From assembly GCA_011032825.1 (NCBI GenBank), contig JAADJZ010000004.1, forward strand, positions 1,860,001 through 1,924,000: a stretch of DNA of 64,000 bases. The letters run 5' to 3'. Of this stretch, positions 1 to 10,548 are shown in pieces. The notes under the pieces were generated by a model. That model worked only from the letters and a program-made list of their open reading frames with translations. It was not told the origin of the DNA and ran no database searches. Origin of the DNA: Massariosphaeria phaeospora (Eukaryota; Ascomycota; Dothideomycetes; Pleosporales). Positions within the stretch are counted from its first letter, which is position 1. Each line of letters opens with the position of its first letter. The position numbers and the translations under genes are program-made.

Positions 1-2
1 TC

Positions 3-479
3 CGCCACGAGATCATCGCGCTGCATAGCGCCGGCACCGTCAACGGCGCCCAGAGCTACCCGCAATGCTTCAACGTCGAGGTCACGGGCTCCGGCACCGC
101 GAGCCCCGAGGGCACTCTCGGCACCGCCCTCTACACCCCCGATGAGGAGGGCATCGTGTGGAACGCATACGGCGACAACAGCGCGTACCCCATCCCCGGC
201 CCCAAGCTCATGGCCGGCGGCTCCTCTACCCCGACTACGCCTTCCACTCCTGTAGGCGGCAACTCGACCACGCCCATCACCACACCTTCTGCTACGCCCT
301 CTACCGTCAAGCCAGTGGCCACACCTTCTCCGTCAGCTGGCAGCGGCGACGCCGAAGTGCCTAGTACCGAGACGCCCGCTGACGGCGACCTGCCCGAGAC
401 GTTCACCCTCGACACCTTCATTGCATGGCTCAAGGAGAAGGCGTCCAGCAAGGTGCGCCGCCACGCTCGCCAGTTCTAA
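3..479 (+). CDS. AA9 lytic polysaccharide monooxygenase, C-terminal part (5' end outside window)
   Basis: Open from the window edge to TAA at 477-479, 158 visible residues. The first residues, [10 protein letters not shown], then [13 protein letters not shown], are the conserved end of the AA9 (formerly GH61) catalytic domain: the family's second active-site histidine lies in the RHE motif and the axial tyrosine in the YPQC motif. AA9 enzymes are secreted copper enzymes that cleave cellulose and related glucans oxidatively. After the domain (about residue 75) comes a Ser/Thr/Pro-rich linker, then a short Lys/Arg-rich helical tail ending in RRHARQF. There is no CBM1 cellulose-binding module. 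The N-terminal histidine and signal peptide lie upstream and cannot be checked. No intron is needed in the visible part. Confidence 0.9.
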   Translation, partial: RHEIIALHSAGTVNGAQSYPQCFNVEVTGSGTASPEGTLGTALYTPDEEGIVWNAYGDNSAYPIPGPKLMAGGSSTPTTPSTPVGGNSTTPITTPSATPSTVKPVATPSPSAGSGDAEVPSTETPADGDLPETFTLDTFIAWLKEKASSKVRRHARQF

Positions 480-915
480 ACGTGTTATGATTTGTACATG
501 AGGGGATGAAGGGAAGGGGCATGCATGGCTGTACATGGCTATTCCCCACGCCATGACCTCGATAGTCTTTTTTCGTAATTTCTACTGGGAGGCTGGGTTT
601 GCTTGCTGTTTACCTAGTTGGTGCGAGCATTAAGAGATATGGAGAGGGCTGTGTTCGTTTGTAACGGACGAGAGATTTCTCTTCTTTGTGTATATATCGC
701 ACCTTTTTCTTGCTAGGTCGAAGCCATGTTGGCTCGATGTGGCTGTTTTCGAGACACATTCGTCCGCAATCTATCCTATATGCAGAATATCTTCTCACTT
801 CATCATGCTCTTACTTTCTCATGCTGTTTTATGTTTCTAGTTAGTGAAGTGTCGCATTGGCATTGTATATCTCACACATCACTCAAAGCAAGACACATTT
901 ATTATAAAAAAAAAA
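480..915. other. intergenic, 3' flank of the AA9 gene
   Basis: No convincing coding signal. It is moderately AT-rich, with a run of A residues at about 906-915 that could serve as a poly(A) region for a minus-strand gene to the right. Nothing else is recognised. Confidence 0.5.
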
Positions 916-1388
916 TCATTGTTCGCTTATGGGCCCCGACGCCCTCTCACGGCGCCGGCGGCCCGCCTCGTCGTCGTCGTCGGCCTCGTCCTCTTCCTCT
1001 TCTTCCTCCTCCTCCTCCTCCTCTCTAGGCGGCGGCCTATCACCTGTCAGCTTCCATTCACCCAGACAACACAAATATGAAGAAACTTACGGCGGCATAT
1101 GCCCAGAGGGCGCGCTCGAGCGCGGCGAGGCGGCCCGCCCGGCGAAAGACCAAGCCCCGAAGGGCGGCGACGAGGGTGCGGCGGCCGGGGGTCACCAATC
1201 CCCCGACCACCATCTCCTGGCGGCGGAGGGCGGCGAGGGTGCGGGCGTGCTAGATCATGGTTAGCACGGACTTCAATGGTAGGGAAGGTGTCTAGATATA
1301 CCTAGCGGCGGAGGCGGGCACGCTCCGCGAGGAGCTGGGCGCGGGCGAGGGCGAGGGTCGCGGTGGGGGTGGTGGTAGCGGGGGCCAT
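916..1388 (-). CDS. possible small three-exon gene with acidic C-terminal run (doubtful)
   Basis: On the minus strand an ATG at 1386-1388 opens an Ala/Leu/Arg-rich stretch that stops at a TAG forming the last codon before a splice donor (GT at 1300-1301). A candidate middle exon, 1091-1249, is open for 53 Ala/Arg/Leu-rich codons and is bounded by a CTAG acceptor with GCTAAC upstream and by GTAAGT. After a GATAG acceptor, 916-1036 can read as a run of Glu and Asp codons ending at TGA 916-918. The helical frame and the acidic frame are not in phase with these simple splice sites. A third frame, Pro/Arg-rich, is open through all three exons and joins the acidic run. Real gene status, frame and product are all uncertain. 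Alternatives are a decayed gene or simple GC-rich repeats. Confidence 0.25.
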
Positions 1389-1596
1389 GGCGGTCTATAA
1401 TCATGTCACGGTTTAGAGTCTCTCCTACCTCACGTGTAGTGGCGCCTCACCTACGCTGAGGTGCGACTACCTATCCTGCACTAGCGCTGTTTACAGCCAC
1501 TCATGTATATCTACGTTCGTAGCTACACACAATACAACCTCAGTTCAATCCTCAATTCCCTACGCACTGCTTGCACTCACCCTGACAAATCACTTT

Positions 1597-1860
1597 CAGT
1601 TAGCTCGAAATCTTGTTGGCAAAAGAGAGGGGGATATAGACAGGGTACTCAAGGCCATTCAAGAGAAGAAAGGATATACGTACGCGGCGGCGGGTGGTGG
1701 GTGGTGGGCGGCGGTCTATGATCACTCTCAGTTAGCTCGAAATCTCATTGGCAAAAGACAGAGGAGTATAGACAGGAGACTCGAGATCATCCAATAAAAG
1801 AAAGGGTATACTTACGCTGCGGCGGGCGGTGGGCTGGTGGGCGGTGGTGGTCGCGGTGGT
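1597..1860 (-). repeat. two tandem copies of a 132-bp exon-intron-like unit
   Basis: Units 1597-1728 and 1729-1860 are diverged direct repeats starting with CAGTTAGCTCGAAATCT. On the minus strand each unit reads as a GC-rich His/Pro/Arg-coding stretch, a splice-donor-like GTACGT or GTAAGT, and then an intron-like segment ending near GCTAAC. A shorter piece of the same motif (GCGGTCTAT) recurs at about 1392-1400, just upstream of the doubtful small gene. This suggests duplicated exons of a minus-strand gene, or a local tandem duplication in non-coding DNA. Confidence 0.55.
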
Positions 1861-2080
1861 GGCTACAAGTTCGGTCCAAATTAGCAAAATCCCCTTCGCA
1901 AAAGCAAGCCGTCACTCTAAAAGCCCTATACAAGGCTCTCAGAGTCCAGCACAGCGCCAAACGGACAGGGTAGGAAAACAAATACGGACAGGAGTGGGAG
2001 GGTGGGTCGCTAGGAGCTCTCTCGCCGCAGAAGCTGATTTTGTATACCCACGCTTGGACCCCTTCGTGGGCGGCGCTAGT

Positions 2081-2947
2081 CTACGTAATCTGCCTTGGAC
2101 GGACACCGCTTAGCGTCTGGCTGCGGCGGCGGCGTGACTGTTGACCGGAAGGCCGGGTTCGGCGGTGAGGAGGGGAGAGGGACGCTGATTGGCTTTCACT
2201 GGACAACCGCAAGTGGGAAGTTAGAGGCACTGAAGCGTTATGTTGGCTGGGATGTGCTGCAGGATCGATGGGACGGTGTGCAAGACAGTGGGCTCTTGGG
2301 CGTACTCGTTCTCGGTGCAGTGCCTCGACGAAATGCCTCCAGTCTGCGTGAACTGGGCAGCTGAGCTTGAGGACGACGAGCCACATCTGTCCAGCGATCC
2401 TGCCCATGCCCTCGAGGGTCACATCTCCCCGTTACCACAGCGGGAAGACTCCCTCCACTGCGTTGCAAATGCCAATGCCAATACCGTCCCCTCACGCAAT
2501 CAGTCTTGCCTTGTGGCTCATACCCGGCCGGCGAACGAGCTGGAGTCGAGACTGGCAGGGCCAGTATTCAGCATCAGTGCAGATAGACTGTCCATTATTG
2601 TCAGGCATGATGGAGTTGTTTGGTCCTATGCCATAGGCCGGTTCATACTCGAGGTTGGAGTTGTCCTTGAAATTGACGGCCGCCTCGACCTTTGCTTCTA
2701 CTCCGAGGGCTGCTTTGCGCTGGATACAGAGCTTACCACACGCTTGAAATGCTCTCCGTATTCCTCCCCGAGACTCTCTGCAGGTCGACATCGCGAATTC
2801 GGTGTATCCCGCTGCTATCGTCTCCCTCTGCTATGGCGCTCTCGCTGGATCCCCGGGCTTGATATTTGGGGGATGTTTATGGCCGATATTTTGCCGCTAC
2901 AGGAGAAAGTGTACATTTGGTCGTACGTTTTGATGTGCTCAGCGTAA
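2081..2947. other. ambiguous coding region, both strands open
   Basis: A 235-codon plus-strand frame (2240-2947) faces several minus-strand frames. Neither side resembles a family I know. The minus strand shows intron-like signals (donor GTATGAG near 2523, acceptor GCAACGCAG near 2463) and a Ser-rich, Cys-containing frame ending near 2223, which would suit a small secreted protein. The plus frame has ordinary composition, 10 cysteines and no signal peptide. I cannot decide which strand is coding, or whether this is a gene relic. Confidence 0.2.
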
Positions 2948-3872
2948 TTCTATCTGCTTTCTACAGTGCCTGCTTCAATTGCTAAAGGTTAGAAGGCTCC
3001 TCCGCATTTCCGTACTTCTCCACCGAAAGCTTGGATATTAGCTCGATTCCTCGCATCTCCGCAAGATATGCCACGATCTAGCCGCTAGCAACACATGCAC
3101 AAGCGTCGAAGATCCACGAGTTTCTTGAGAACATGCCTGGTTAGAATGTCATACTCCTTACGAGGTGCGGCTTTAGATCCTCATTACGATCACTTTTCAC
3201 AGTGTAATTTTCCCTGTATCTTGACATCCATCTCCTCGAACGTTATCATGCATCGCTCCTTGCAAATGTGATCAGCGTACCCTTAAACCCCTTGATATTC
3301 TTCTAATCAATATCTGGAATCGAGAATCGAAAAATACTTGTATCCATCACAACAAGTACACAAATCGAATTGACCGGCACGATACGCAGAATTAATTGAC
3401 ATGACCCGTTTGCCGACATTGAACTTTGGGGAGAGTATGCTAGCCAAAGTCTCGAAGGTCTCCGGCATTCTATTGTGTGTATCCCATTTCTTCGGTCAAC
3501 CCAATGAGAAATGTAGAGCGCCGTCGAGATTTCCCCCGTCGTACTGTAGGCCCCAAATCACGGCGTTCCAACGAGAGCTTGATGTGCCAACGTGCGGGAT
3601 ACAACCGTCGTCGTCGTATTCTCTCATGTTCCGAACAACCCCGTAGCCTCCTCGAGGTGACTCTCAAAGCGCTGTTGTAGTTTCCGTGATTCGTTGTTGC
3701 CCATGGCAGGCATCGGTCGCAGAACGTTGAAGAACACGGATGAGGATTCAGGCAAGACCGAATGGTCGTGGTGGACGTCGTAGCAAGCGCCTGGCGCTAC
3801 GTATGGTATTGGAGGAGGTGTATCATCGTAGATGGTCTAAGGTGTATGTTCAGCACAATCGGCTTGAAAGCC
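2948..3872. other. intergenic, nothing recognised
   Basis: Only short overlapping frames on both strands (longest about 80 codons, 3401-3646). No domain, RNA gene or repeat was recognised. Confidence 0.5.
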
Positions 3873-4487
3873 TCAACTCGAGGGAGATAGAACCATGATA
3901 CTTGCATGGGTATGCCTGGGATGCGCTACCAGCTTCATGTGTAGAGGTTTTCGCCCACATTTGTAAAAAAGGTGTCCGGGCACGCGGAGGAATGCTATCT
4001 GAAATGGCAGGAATTGTAGCGAATATGCCGCGCGGCGCCGGTGCGTGCTCGAACGTGGAACTCTACGTATATCCTGATATACATCTCCGGTAGCATGGCC
4101 CGATGCTCTTCGTGTAGGATTGTGTGGTTGATCTTGTGGCAGGGGCATGCGGGCTCGGAGCTGGCTGTGGTAAGGCGCAGATGTGCGGCGCGAGGCGGGA
4201 CGACTTGAAGCTAGGTTTTGAGGAGGAGAGTTGGCTGAGATTGTGGCTGGCTTCCAGCGTTGAGTAGAGTAAAAAGTAACGCAAAACCTAATATACCGTA
4301 CGATCTTCGATGCGGTGTGACCACTGATGAAAACAATGGCTTCCAAGACCTTGAGATCGAAGTACCTAGTCTCAGCTCTGGCTGCATATATCTCTGAAGC
4401 GTAGGACAGCGCGCGTAACAGAATACTGTAGAGCCATAGCGGCTGTGGGTCCGAGATCGGAGAAAGTTGCTCGAGCTCGAGCTTCAC
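3873..4487 (-). CDS. weak hypothetical ORF
   Basis: A minus-strand ATG at 4485-4487 opens 204 codons without an intron. The first 65 residues have ordinary protein composition, with a hydrophobic stretch around LWLYSILLRALSYASEIYA. Beyond about residue 68 the composition becomes Ser/Pro/Arg/His-rich and less protein-like. A donor-like GTATATTAGG lies where quality falls, so only the first part may be an exon. No family is recognised. It may be a shadow or a relic. Confidence 0.2.
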   Translation of the reverse strand: MKLELEQLSPISDPQPLWLYSILLRALSYASEIYAARAETRYFDLKVLEAIVFISGHTASKIVRYIRFCVTFYSTQRWKPATISANSPPQNLASSRPASRRTSAPYHSQLRARMPLPQDQPHNPTRRASGHATGDVYQDIRRVPRSSTHRRRAAYSLQFLPFQIAFLRVPGHLFYKCGRKPLHMKLVAHPRHTHASIMVLSPSS

Positions 4488-4610
4488 TGACGTAATGCAA
4501 ATTTCTCAAGGCACCCTCGAGAGGGCCGGGCGGCTAGAAAGATACCAATGACGTCCCTATGGCGAAGGGCGTCTTAGTAACTAGCGCCACGAAGTCGTCG
4601 CTAGCGTGGA

Positions 4611-4618
4611 TATATAAG
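4611..4618 (+). promoter_or_regulatory. TATA box of the 4916 gene
   Basis: TATATAAG lies about 300 bases before the ATG. The gap includes a short leader and a likely 5' UTR intron, so a transcription start around 4640-4660 would be reasonable. Confidence 0.5.
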
Positions 4619-4814
4619 TTGTGCCTCTTTGCCAAGCCAAGCTCTTTGCGAACCTCACCCACAAATCTTGTACGTCTGGAATTTTTCAATACCCCAATTC
4701 CCCTTCCTTTTGCTTCTGGATAGACGTCAGAGCTATCGCAAACGAAACTGTGCTAACTAGAGGCGCGAACGATACAGCTATACCAGCGCACCACCACCAC
4801 ACCCACCACACCAC

Positions 4815-4869
4815 GTAAGTAAAACTTTTTCACATTGGCGTTTTACCTCTCTATTTCCAAATTGAGCAG
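4815..4869 (+). other. likely 5' UTR intron
   Basis: A 55-bp GTAAGT...GAGCAG segment sits between the TATA box and the ATG at 4916. Its size and donor match the other introns in this arm. Confidence 0.4.
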
Positions 4870-4915
4870 AATACTGTTACCCTTGAGAATCAAGCTAATC
4901 TGAACCGTAAAGACC

Positions 4916-5374
4916 ATGGACCTAGTTCAAAGCTGGGACCGCTTCCTGGGCTCTGAGCCGCATTTCCCGCACTTCGAGGCTCGCCTCGTCTGCGCGCGCG
5001 CCGCCGTACGTAACTCTGTTACTCATTTGGAAAGAGAATTCAACACTAAATATATTTCAGCTTGGCCATTCCCGAATGGCGATGGGCGAGTGGCAGCGCG
5101 GGGCCTGCGGGTCCTACACCGGGCTTTTCTCGTGCACGGGGGGTGCCAACGCCGGCTGCTGGGTCTGCGCCCGGGAGGTGACCGCCGCCTGGCGGCTGGT
5201 CAATCAGCTGGAGTGGCAGAAGCAGGAGCTCCCCAAGCTCATCGCCGCCGCGGTAAGTTCTTCCGTCTCTTGACACTTTGTACCCCAGCTCTCTTCTTCT
5301 TTGAGCTAGGTACAGTAAGTAAGATAAGTGCTAACTTTGATCAATAGCCCGCCCATCTCCACCACCGCCAGTGA
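4916..5374 (+). CDS. small Cys/Trp-containing hypothetical protein, three exons
   Basis: Exons 4916-5005, 5061-5252 and 5348-5374; introns of 55 bp (GTACGT...TTTCAG) and 95 bp (GTAAGT...GCTAACTTTGATCAATAG). In phase this gives about 102 residues: 30 from exon 1, 64 from exon 2 (four Cys and four Trp, including SCTGGANAGCWVC), and 8 from exon 3 before TGA. The ATG sits below a TATA box and a likely leader intron. Immediately after the TGA, another frame (5373-5561) gives a long Glu/Asp run ending at TAA just before an AATAAA signal. Its deviations from perfect repeat fall at third codon positions, as if that frame were translated. An unseen splice choice or a frameshift could join the two. No family is recognised; a conserved fungal orphan is possible. 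Confidence 0.5.
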
Positions 5375-5564
5375 GGAGGAGGAGGAGGAGGAGGAGGATG
5401 ACGACGACGACGCCACCGCCACTGCCACTGCCACCGCCACCACCACCGCCGCCGCCGACGAGGACGAGGAGGACGAGGATGAAGAGGACGAGGACGAGGA
5501 CGAGGGAGACGGCGACAACGGCGACGAGCTCGCCGCCTGGGCATTGCGCCCGAGGCTTGTATAA
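5373..5564 (+). repeat. GAG/GAC/GCC codon repeat (acidic frame)
   Basis: Runs of GAG and GAC codons with an Ala/Thr insert give 63 codons, more than half of them Asp or Glu, to TAA at 5562-5564. It is followed at once by AATAAA-like sequence. It may be the true C-terminal tail of the 4916 gene in an alternative splice form, or a repeat in its 3' UTR. Confidence 0.6.
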
Positions 5565-5647
5565 ATAAAAAGTTTTTGTTTCATATATATGTGCACTGCT
5601 TGTATGATGTGATGTGAGAAACGTTTCCCATCTTCCCTGTGATGTCT

Positions 5648-6480
5648 TCAGGAAGTACGCTGGGACCTCCAGCTCTGCACCAGCGATTGAATCAATTCTA
5701 TAGCCACGTCAACACCAAGCTGTAACTCCTCTTCAGTCTTCAAGAGAGGCACATGCATGAATGAAACGTCCCTCTTCTTATTCTTACCATTAGACCCCAT
5801 CTCAGCCATTCCTGCAAAATATATGAAGCCACAAAGATAATTGCCCACGCTATCGCTCCACTGTACATCATTAACGCTCATGACATCCTCCTGAAGATTG
5901 ACTTCCACCGCACCTCCAGCGGCGGCTTTGAAGTCGGGCTGGCTCTCCGCTTGGACGCTCGATGTAGCGCTGAATGGCCACGTGAAGTCCGCAGTCCGAT
6001 TCTTCCAATCCGCAACCACGGCGTTCAGGTCCAGCTCCGTCGACAACAGTTCAGGCTGCCCAGCCCAAACAGCTTCGTTCTCCTCTGGGGTGAAGACCTG
6101 ACCGTCGACGTCGGAAATGATGTGGTATACGTTCCTCCTGCTCGTCTGCTCAATAGCAAAGTAAGTCCGGCCTTCCGCGACGCCCATATGAAGCGAGAGA
6201 TCAGGCTGAACCTCGCTGTAGAGTCGCGACACGGCGTTGAGGGTCGGGTGGTATGCGACAGGAACGGCGTAGGGGTGGACGATGAGCTCGATGTCGTTGG
6301 GGAGGGAGCTAGGAAGGCGGGAGGCGATGCCGAAAGACGGGTTATTGGGGATGCCTGAGAAGGGCTATAGTATGTCTGATTAGCGTACGATCGACGGGTG
6401 AGGTGGTAATAGAGTTTGTGAGTGCTTACCCCGAACCCGGTTATGAGCACTCTGGTTATTGCGGATGCGATGGGTGCCAT
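5648..6480 (-). CDS. pyroglutamyl-peptidase I (peptidase family C15)
   Basis: Two exons on the minus strand: 6430-6480 and 5648-6364, separated by a 65-bp intron (GTAAGC...CATACTATAG). The product is 255 residues, close to the family size. PGP-I is a cytosolic cysteine peptidase that removes N-terminal pyroglutamate from peptides. Visible marks are the N-terminal VLITGFGPF motif created by the splice, HMGVAEGRTYFAIE near residue 80, the nucleophile in SVGNYLCGF (Cys about 195) and the histidine in SFMHVPLL (His about 221). Fungal members often differ from bacterial ones between these motifs, as here, with a longer middle segment. The ATG at 6480 is chosen because only it brings the ITGFGPF motif in frame. 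I see no sign of decay. Confidence 0.9.
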
Positions 6481-7820
6481 GGCTTCGATATGATATTAAT
6501 TAACTTGGATATTGCGAGAGCGGGTTTGTGGTGAGGTCTGAGCGTTTGGCGGGAAAACGCCCAGGCTTTATATGAAAGACAGATTAAAGTCTCGTGGATG
6601 GATGCATGGATGAGTGAACCGAGGGAATGGTACACAAACGGCGCATTGTGCTTATAGAGCTTTCGGTATCAGGTAGTCCTGATCACAATAGGAAGACCGG
6701 AGTTTGACGGATTTCTGCTCATGGGAGATTGAGATACCAAGTTCTAGCCGGCGTCACGATTGGCTTGCGCTTGGAAAATCCGTGTACCCTTTCGTGAGCG
6801 CTGCCTATAGGTGTGGTACGCAATATAAACTGGCCAGCTAGATTGGGAAAGTCGAGACGCATCTGCCCTGCGGACCGGAGTATCATGTGGTGTTCCCAAG
6901 GCGTGAACCTCCAAGACTATCTGCAGTACGCTCTTGACAAACCCCCTAGTAGGACCTCCCATTTGTTGGCTTGGTATGGGGCCAGAATGTTGTAGGGTTT
7001 GCGGAAGGGATTCCAATCGCAGCTTTGTTCGATGCGGCGTCCGGGGTAGATCTGCATGTCTTACTCGCCCGAGACTCGTGATTGGTGGAGGGGATTATCG
7101 AAACACAAGTCTGGAAGGAGGTAAGCGGATGATGTGGAAGACACGCATGCTTCCGGCTTGGGAGCTCAGAGAATTGTAGACCAGATGATTTGCTCATCCG
7201 ACTAGATCGCGGGGAGCTTGAAGCTGAACGGAATGCGACGAAGGCTATGGACTCAATTATCTGCTCGCGTAGAGTCACTGCCCATGTATGTATCGTAGAG
7301 GCCGCGAGAATCTTCATGAAGACGACAAGTAACAGGGCCGGCGTCTCGCAGTTGTTATCGATCTGGAAAGGCAGGGTGGAGTTCGTTGTTGGTGTCGGGC
7401 GCGGTCGATGTCGAGGCTGCGAGCGACTCTAGCAGTGGTCATACCGACGCCTTGGACTGTTAGCATGAGCTCTTTCTACCCCGCAGCGGGAAATATCGTT
7501 ATGCGTGTTCTCAGACAACATCCACCGCGGATCTCGGGTCCAGTTGGGCTGGACATTCACGTGTTCCAGAGCTAACCCAATCAAGCTAAGGCTACACGCT
7601 AGTTCCACGCCGACCGCCGACCGCCAACCTTGTTTGCACCTCCGTCCCAAACACGACCGGACCAAAGCCCGCATCATCAGGAAATCTCGAATGGCGTCTC
7701 CTGGTTTCCGCCTTATAAGAGCAGTGTATCAAGACTGGCGGCCCGATATCACCACGCTCGCGACTGCGTCATCACTTCAGCTGGGATTCCTGCTGCCTAG
7801 AGCGACTTTGCAACGAGAAA
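6481..7820. other. intergenic, with a possible gene relic near 6870-7070
   Basis: On the plus strand, about 6868-6950 (reading NLQDYLQYALDK) and, in another frame, about 6950-7068 (reading VVGFAEGIPIAALFDAASG) look like pieces of one protein, but stops and a frame change separate them. I do not recognise the family. The rest, including 7070-7820 upstream of the Zn2Cys6 gene, shows no feature I can support. Confidence 0.3.
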
Positions 7821-9836
7821 ATGACACGCGCAGGCAAATGCGACACTTGCAGATCGCGTAAAGTCAGGGTACATGTTCCTTTTCACGTCTTTCATATTGA
7901 GGTACTCGGAGCTAACGTGGTGATATAGTGTGACGAAGAAAAGCCAAAATGCGGTTCATGTAAGAAGAAAGACCGAGCGTGTAGTTACACGTACGGAATA
8001 TCAGCCGCTCTTGTGTTCGAAGATCCGAAACAACTGTCTAAACATGGAAAAGCTCGCACCAGACCGATCATTCATCCTCTTAAATCATATTCCGACCGAG
8101 CTCCAGCGACTGCAAGGACTATGCCTAGCCATCAAAGCGCCCAGAAAAAATCCCAGGAAACGTGGCCGATGTCTGCCTTGGTTTTGAGGAACGAGCGCCC
8201 TCGTACATCATCTGCATCAAAGACAAACACCCAACCGAACGCTGCTCCTACTCCAGCGAACCTAGACTTGATTCTACCTCAACCCTGTTCTCATGAAACC
8301 ATCTTACTGAATCGCTTCCTTCATATGCTTGGGCCCCAGTCAGTCGAGCATAACCCGCTCTCCATCTATGGTACCTGGATCTCGTCACTACCTGCACGTC
8401 TCGGAACGTCACCAGTAATAGACTCGGCCGTGGAGTTCGCAGTAAACAGCTTCGCTGCGTATCGGGACCCCAGCTTTTCGAAGAGGAGTATAGCTCATAA
8501 ATCGAGAGGAAGGTCATTGAAGGAACTTCGAAATGCGGTGGGTTATGAGAAAGGAATTTCTAGCTACGACACCCTCGCTGCCACGAAATTGCAGATGACG
8601 GCTGAAGTAGGTGCTTTCGATGGATGCTTGTCTTGTACCACTGCTCATTTGGAACAGATATTTATGGGTATGGAGACGCTTTATCACACGATCCATCAGT
8701 CAGCAATGACTGAGATGCTGCGACAAGGAAATACGGCCGGGATCGACGACGAGATCTTCTCAGACTTCTTAGAAGATACCTACATGGACGATGTACGGAT
8801 GCTTATCAGCTTTGACATAACTTTACGCTAACGCACATAGGTATTCGAAGCAATAATTGCTGGACGCACTTCGATCTACGACAATGAGACATATCTCAAA
8901 AGAACATATAGATCAGGCGTTCTAGCCTGTCCATCTCCCGATAATCCGAAGGCGCTTGTGAAGGCGGCGTCTGCGTCGGTCATGCACTTATGTATCCAGT
9001 TGCCGCGTCTGAACTTTCTTACTCGGCATTCCGTCTCGCATCCAAAAGACGCCAAGGTGCTGGCATCCGCTAGATATCTCGCCAAGTCACTATGGGAGGC
9101 TTATCCTACTAGCTCTTTACGGGACCTATTGAAAACCTCTTTCATGATTGTTCCCAGGCCTCCTTTTCCGGAGATCTCGGATCTACTACCAACCAGTTTT
9201 CACTTCAACTCCGTGGGGAGCTTAGTCCTCATGACAAGGTATTGGATGGCTCGAAATCTTCTTTGCGGCCTCATTCAAACGCTGTATAGACACTTCCCAG
9301 TGCAAGCAGAATTGGCCCTATTACCGGAACTTGAAGTCGTACAGAAAGAGGATATTAATGCAGCGATCTACATTGCCCGATCTTATCGGCATGCAATGAG
9401 TGTTTCTCTTGAGCTCCCTTTTGTTCCGCTACGCGTTCATGGGACACTCCACGCGTCTATAGGAGCATGGGGCCGACTCATTCGACGCCTGACTCAGGAT
9501 ACATACAACGGCGAAACGGAGATCACCCGTGATCTCATCAACGCGCAAAGAATGGAAGACTGGATTGTGGATATGTGCGATCGTATCCACGACATTTGGG
9601 GCGTAGCAAGATTGCGTGCCAAACATATCAAATCCGCTATTGAAGCCACCGCCGGCGAAGCGATTCCCGAATGGATACCGACACAGGTGGAGTTCAAGAA
9701 ACAGGGCGACGAGATGGTCATGAAGGTTCAGTTCGACATACCAGCGGAAAAGATCCAAGAATTTTATGGGTGGCCGGCGTATACAGAATCATGGTCGCGG
9801 TCTACAACTTCGCCCTCGCCATTTGAAGTAGAATAG
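7821..9836 (+). CDS. Zn2Cys6 binuclear-cluster transcription factor
   Basis: Exons 7821-7868, 7929-8792 and 8841-9836, with introns of 60 and 48 bp that both have GCTAACG branch points; 635 residues. The ATG at 7821 starts a short exon whose splice completes the zinc cluster. Cysteines at 7, 10, 17, 24, 27 and 34 give C-x2-C-x6-C-x6-C-x2-C-x6-C, the Gal4-type DNA-binding cluster, with RSRKVR between the second and third. The intron splits the cluster exactly between Arg16 and Cys17, a common position in fungal regulators. A basic stretch follows (about 50-85), then a mainly helical middle and C-terminal region typical of the poorly conserved regulatory part. It is expected in the nucleus as a sequence-specific regulator. 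No biosynthetic cluster lies beside it, so its targets cannot be guessed. Confidence 0.9.
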
Positions 9837-10548
9837 AATGCTTCGGGGTGTTGCTGCGGGTAGTGAGGCGGACCTGGGATCGGAAGCATGAGCCTTGCTG
9901 TGTGTACCCGGTCCTAGATAGCTACGTGGTCTGTCGAGGAGGCGGCTGTTCTGGTTGTAGGGAAACCGATTGGGCATAGCACTGGGATGAAGTGTGGTGT
10001 TCGGTCTGTACACATCAATCATGTATCACGTCCACAGTCCCATTTTGCTGTACGCTAGTTCCACAGGGATTGAAGTATGTATGCCCGCAACAAATCGTTC
10101 GAGGTTTGGCTTACCGAATAGGCTCGGAAGCATCGTACATCAAGGTGCTTCACATCCCAAGTTTAAGCACTCTTGCATTAGAAAACAAAACTATTATCAT
10201 CTATATATACACCGCTCTGAAAGCCGATGTGGAGGCATTGACCATAGCCAGCTGACGATTTGTCGACCATGTAGCTGATCGTGAGATCAGTTGCCAGAGC
10301 TGTCAGAGACTGTACTGATATGCTCTGGAGGGTAACACCAGTGGCGTCTGGAACCGTGCTGTACACTCGGACGGACCTGTCACTGCAAGAACATTCGCAC
10401 GAACAGGACCCTCGGTGATGGGAGGAGGGGGGGAGGGAAGACTCTCTTGGTGGCGAACTACATTTTGAAGGTTAGTGTTGGTTCAATTGATAGTTGCGAA
10501 AGGTAATGAAAAGGCTTTCAGCGCCGAGGAGAAACATACCATGGTGGT
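9837..10548. other. intergenic between converging genes
   Basis: This lies between the 3' ends of the Zn2Cys6 gene and the minus-strand small gene. A possible 3' UTR intron donor (GTATGTTTC, minus strand, about 10533-10541) sits just after the stop of the latter. Nothing else is recognised. Confidence 0.4.

Noticed and set aside
929..1264. Plus-strand poly-Ser frame
   Set aside because: Antisense reading of the GAG/GAC repeat and GC-rich sequence; composition is pure low complexity.
1386..1388. In-frame TAG at the exon end read through by A-to-I editing
   Set aside because: Would rescue the helical frame of the doubtful small gene, but there is no evidence beyond the stop position at the splice site.
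2776..2862. Cloning-vector-like sites: CTGCAGGTCGAC, GAATTC and GGATCCCCGGG within 90 bp
   Set aside because: The order and spacing do not match a known polylinker and flanking sequence shows no vector; most likely chance in GC-rich DNA.
2240..2947. 235-codon plus-strand frame as a confident gene
   Set aside because: Competing minus-strand frames with splice signals; no family match. Kept only as an ambiguous region.
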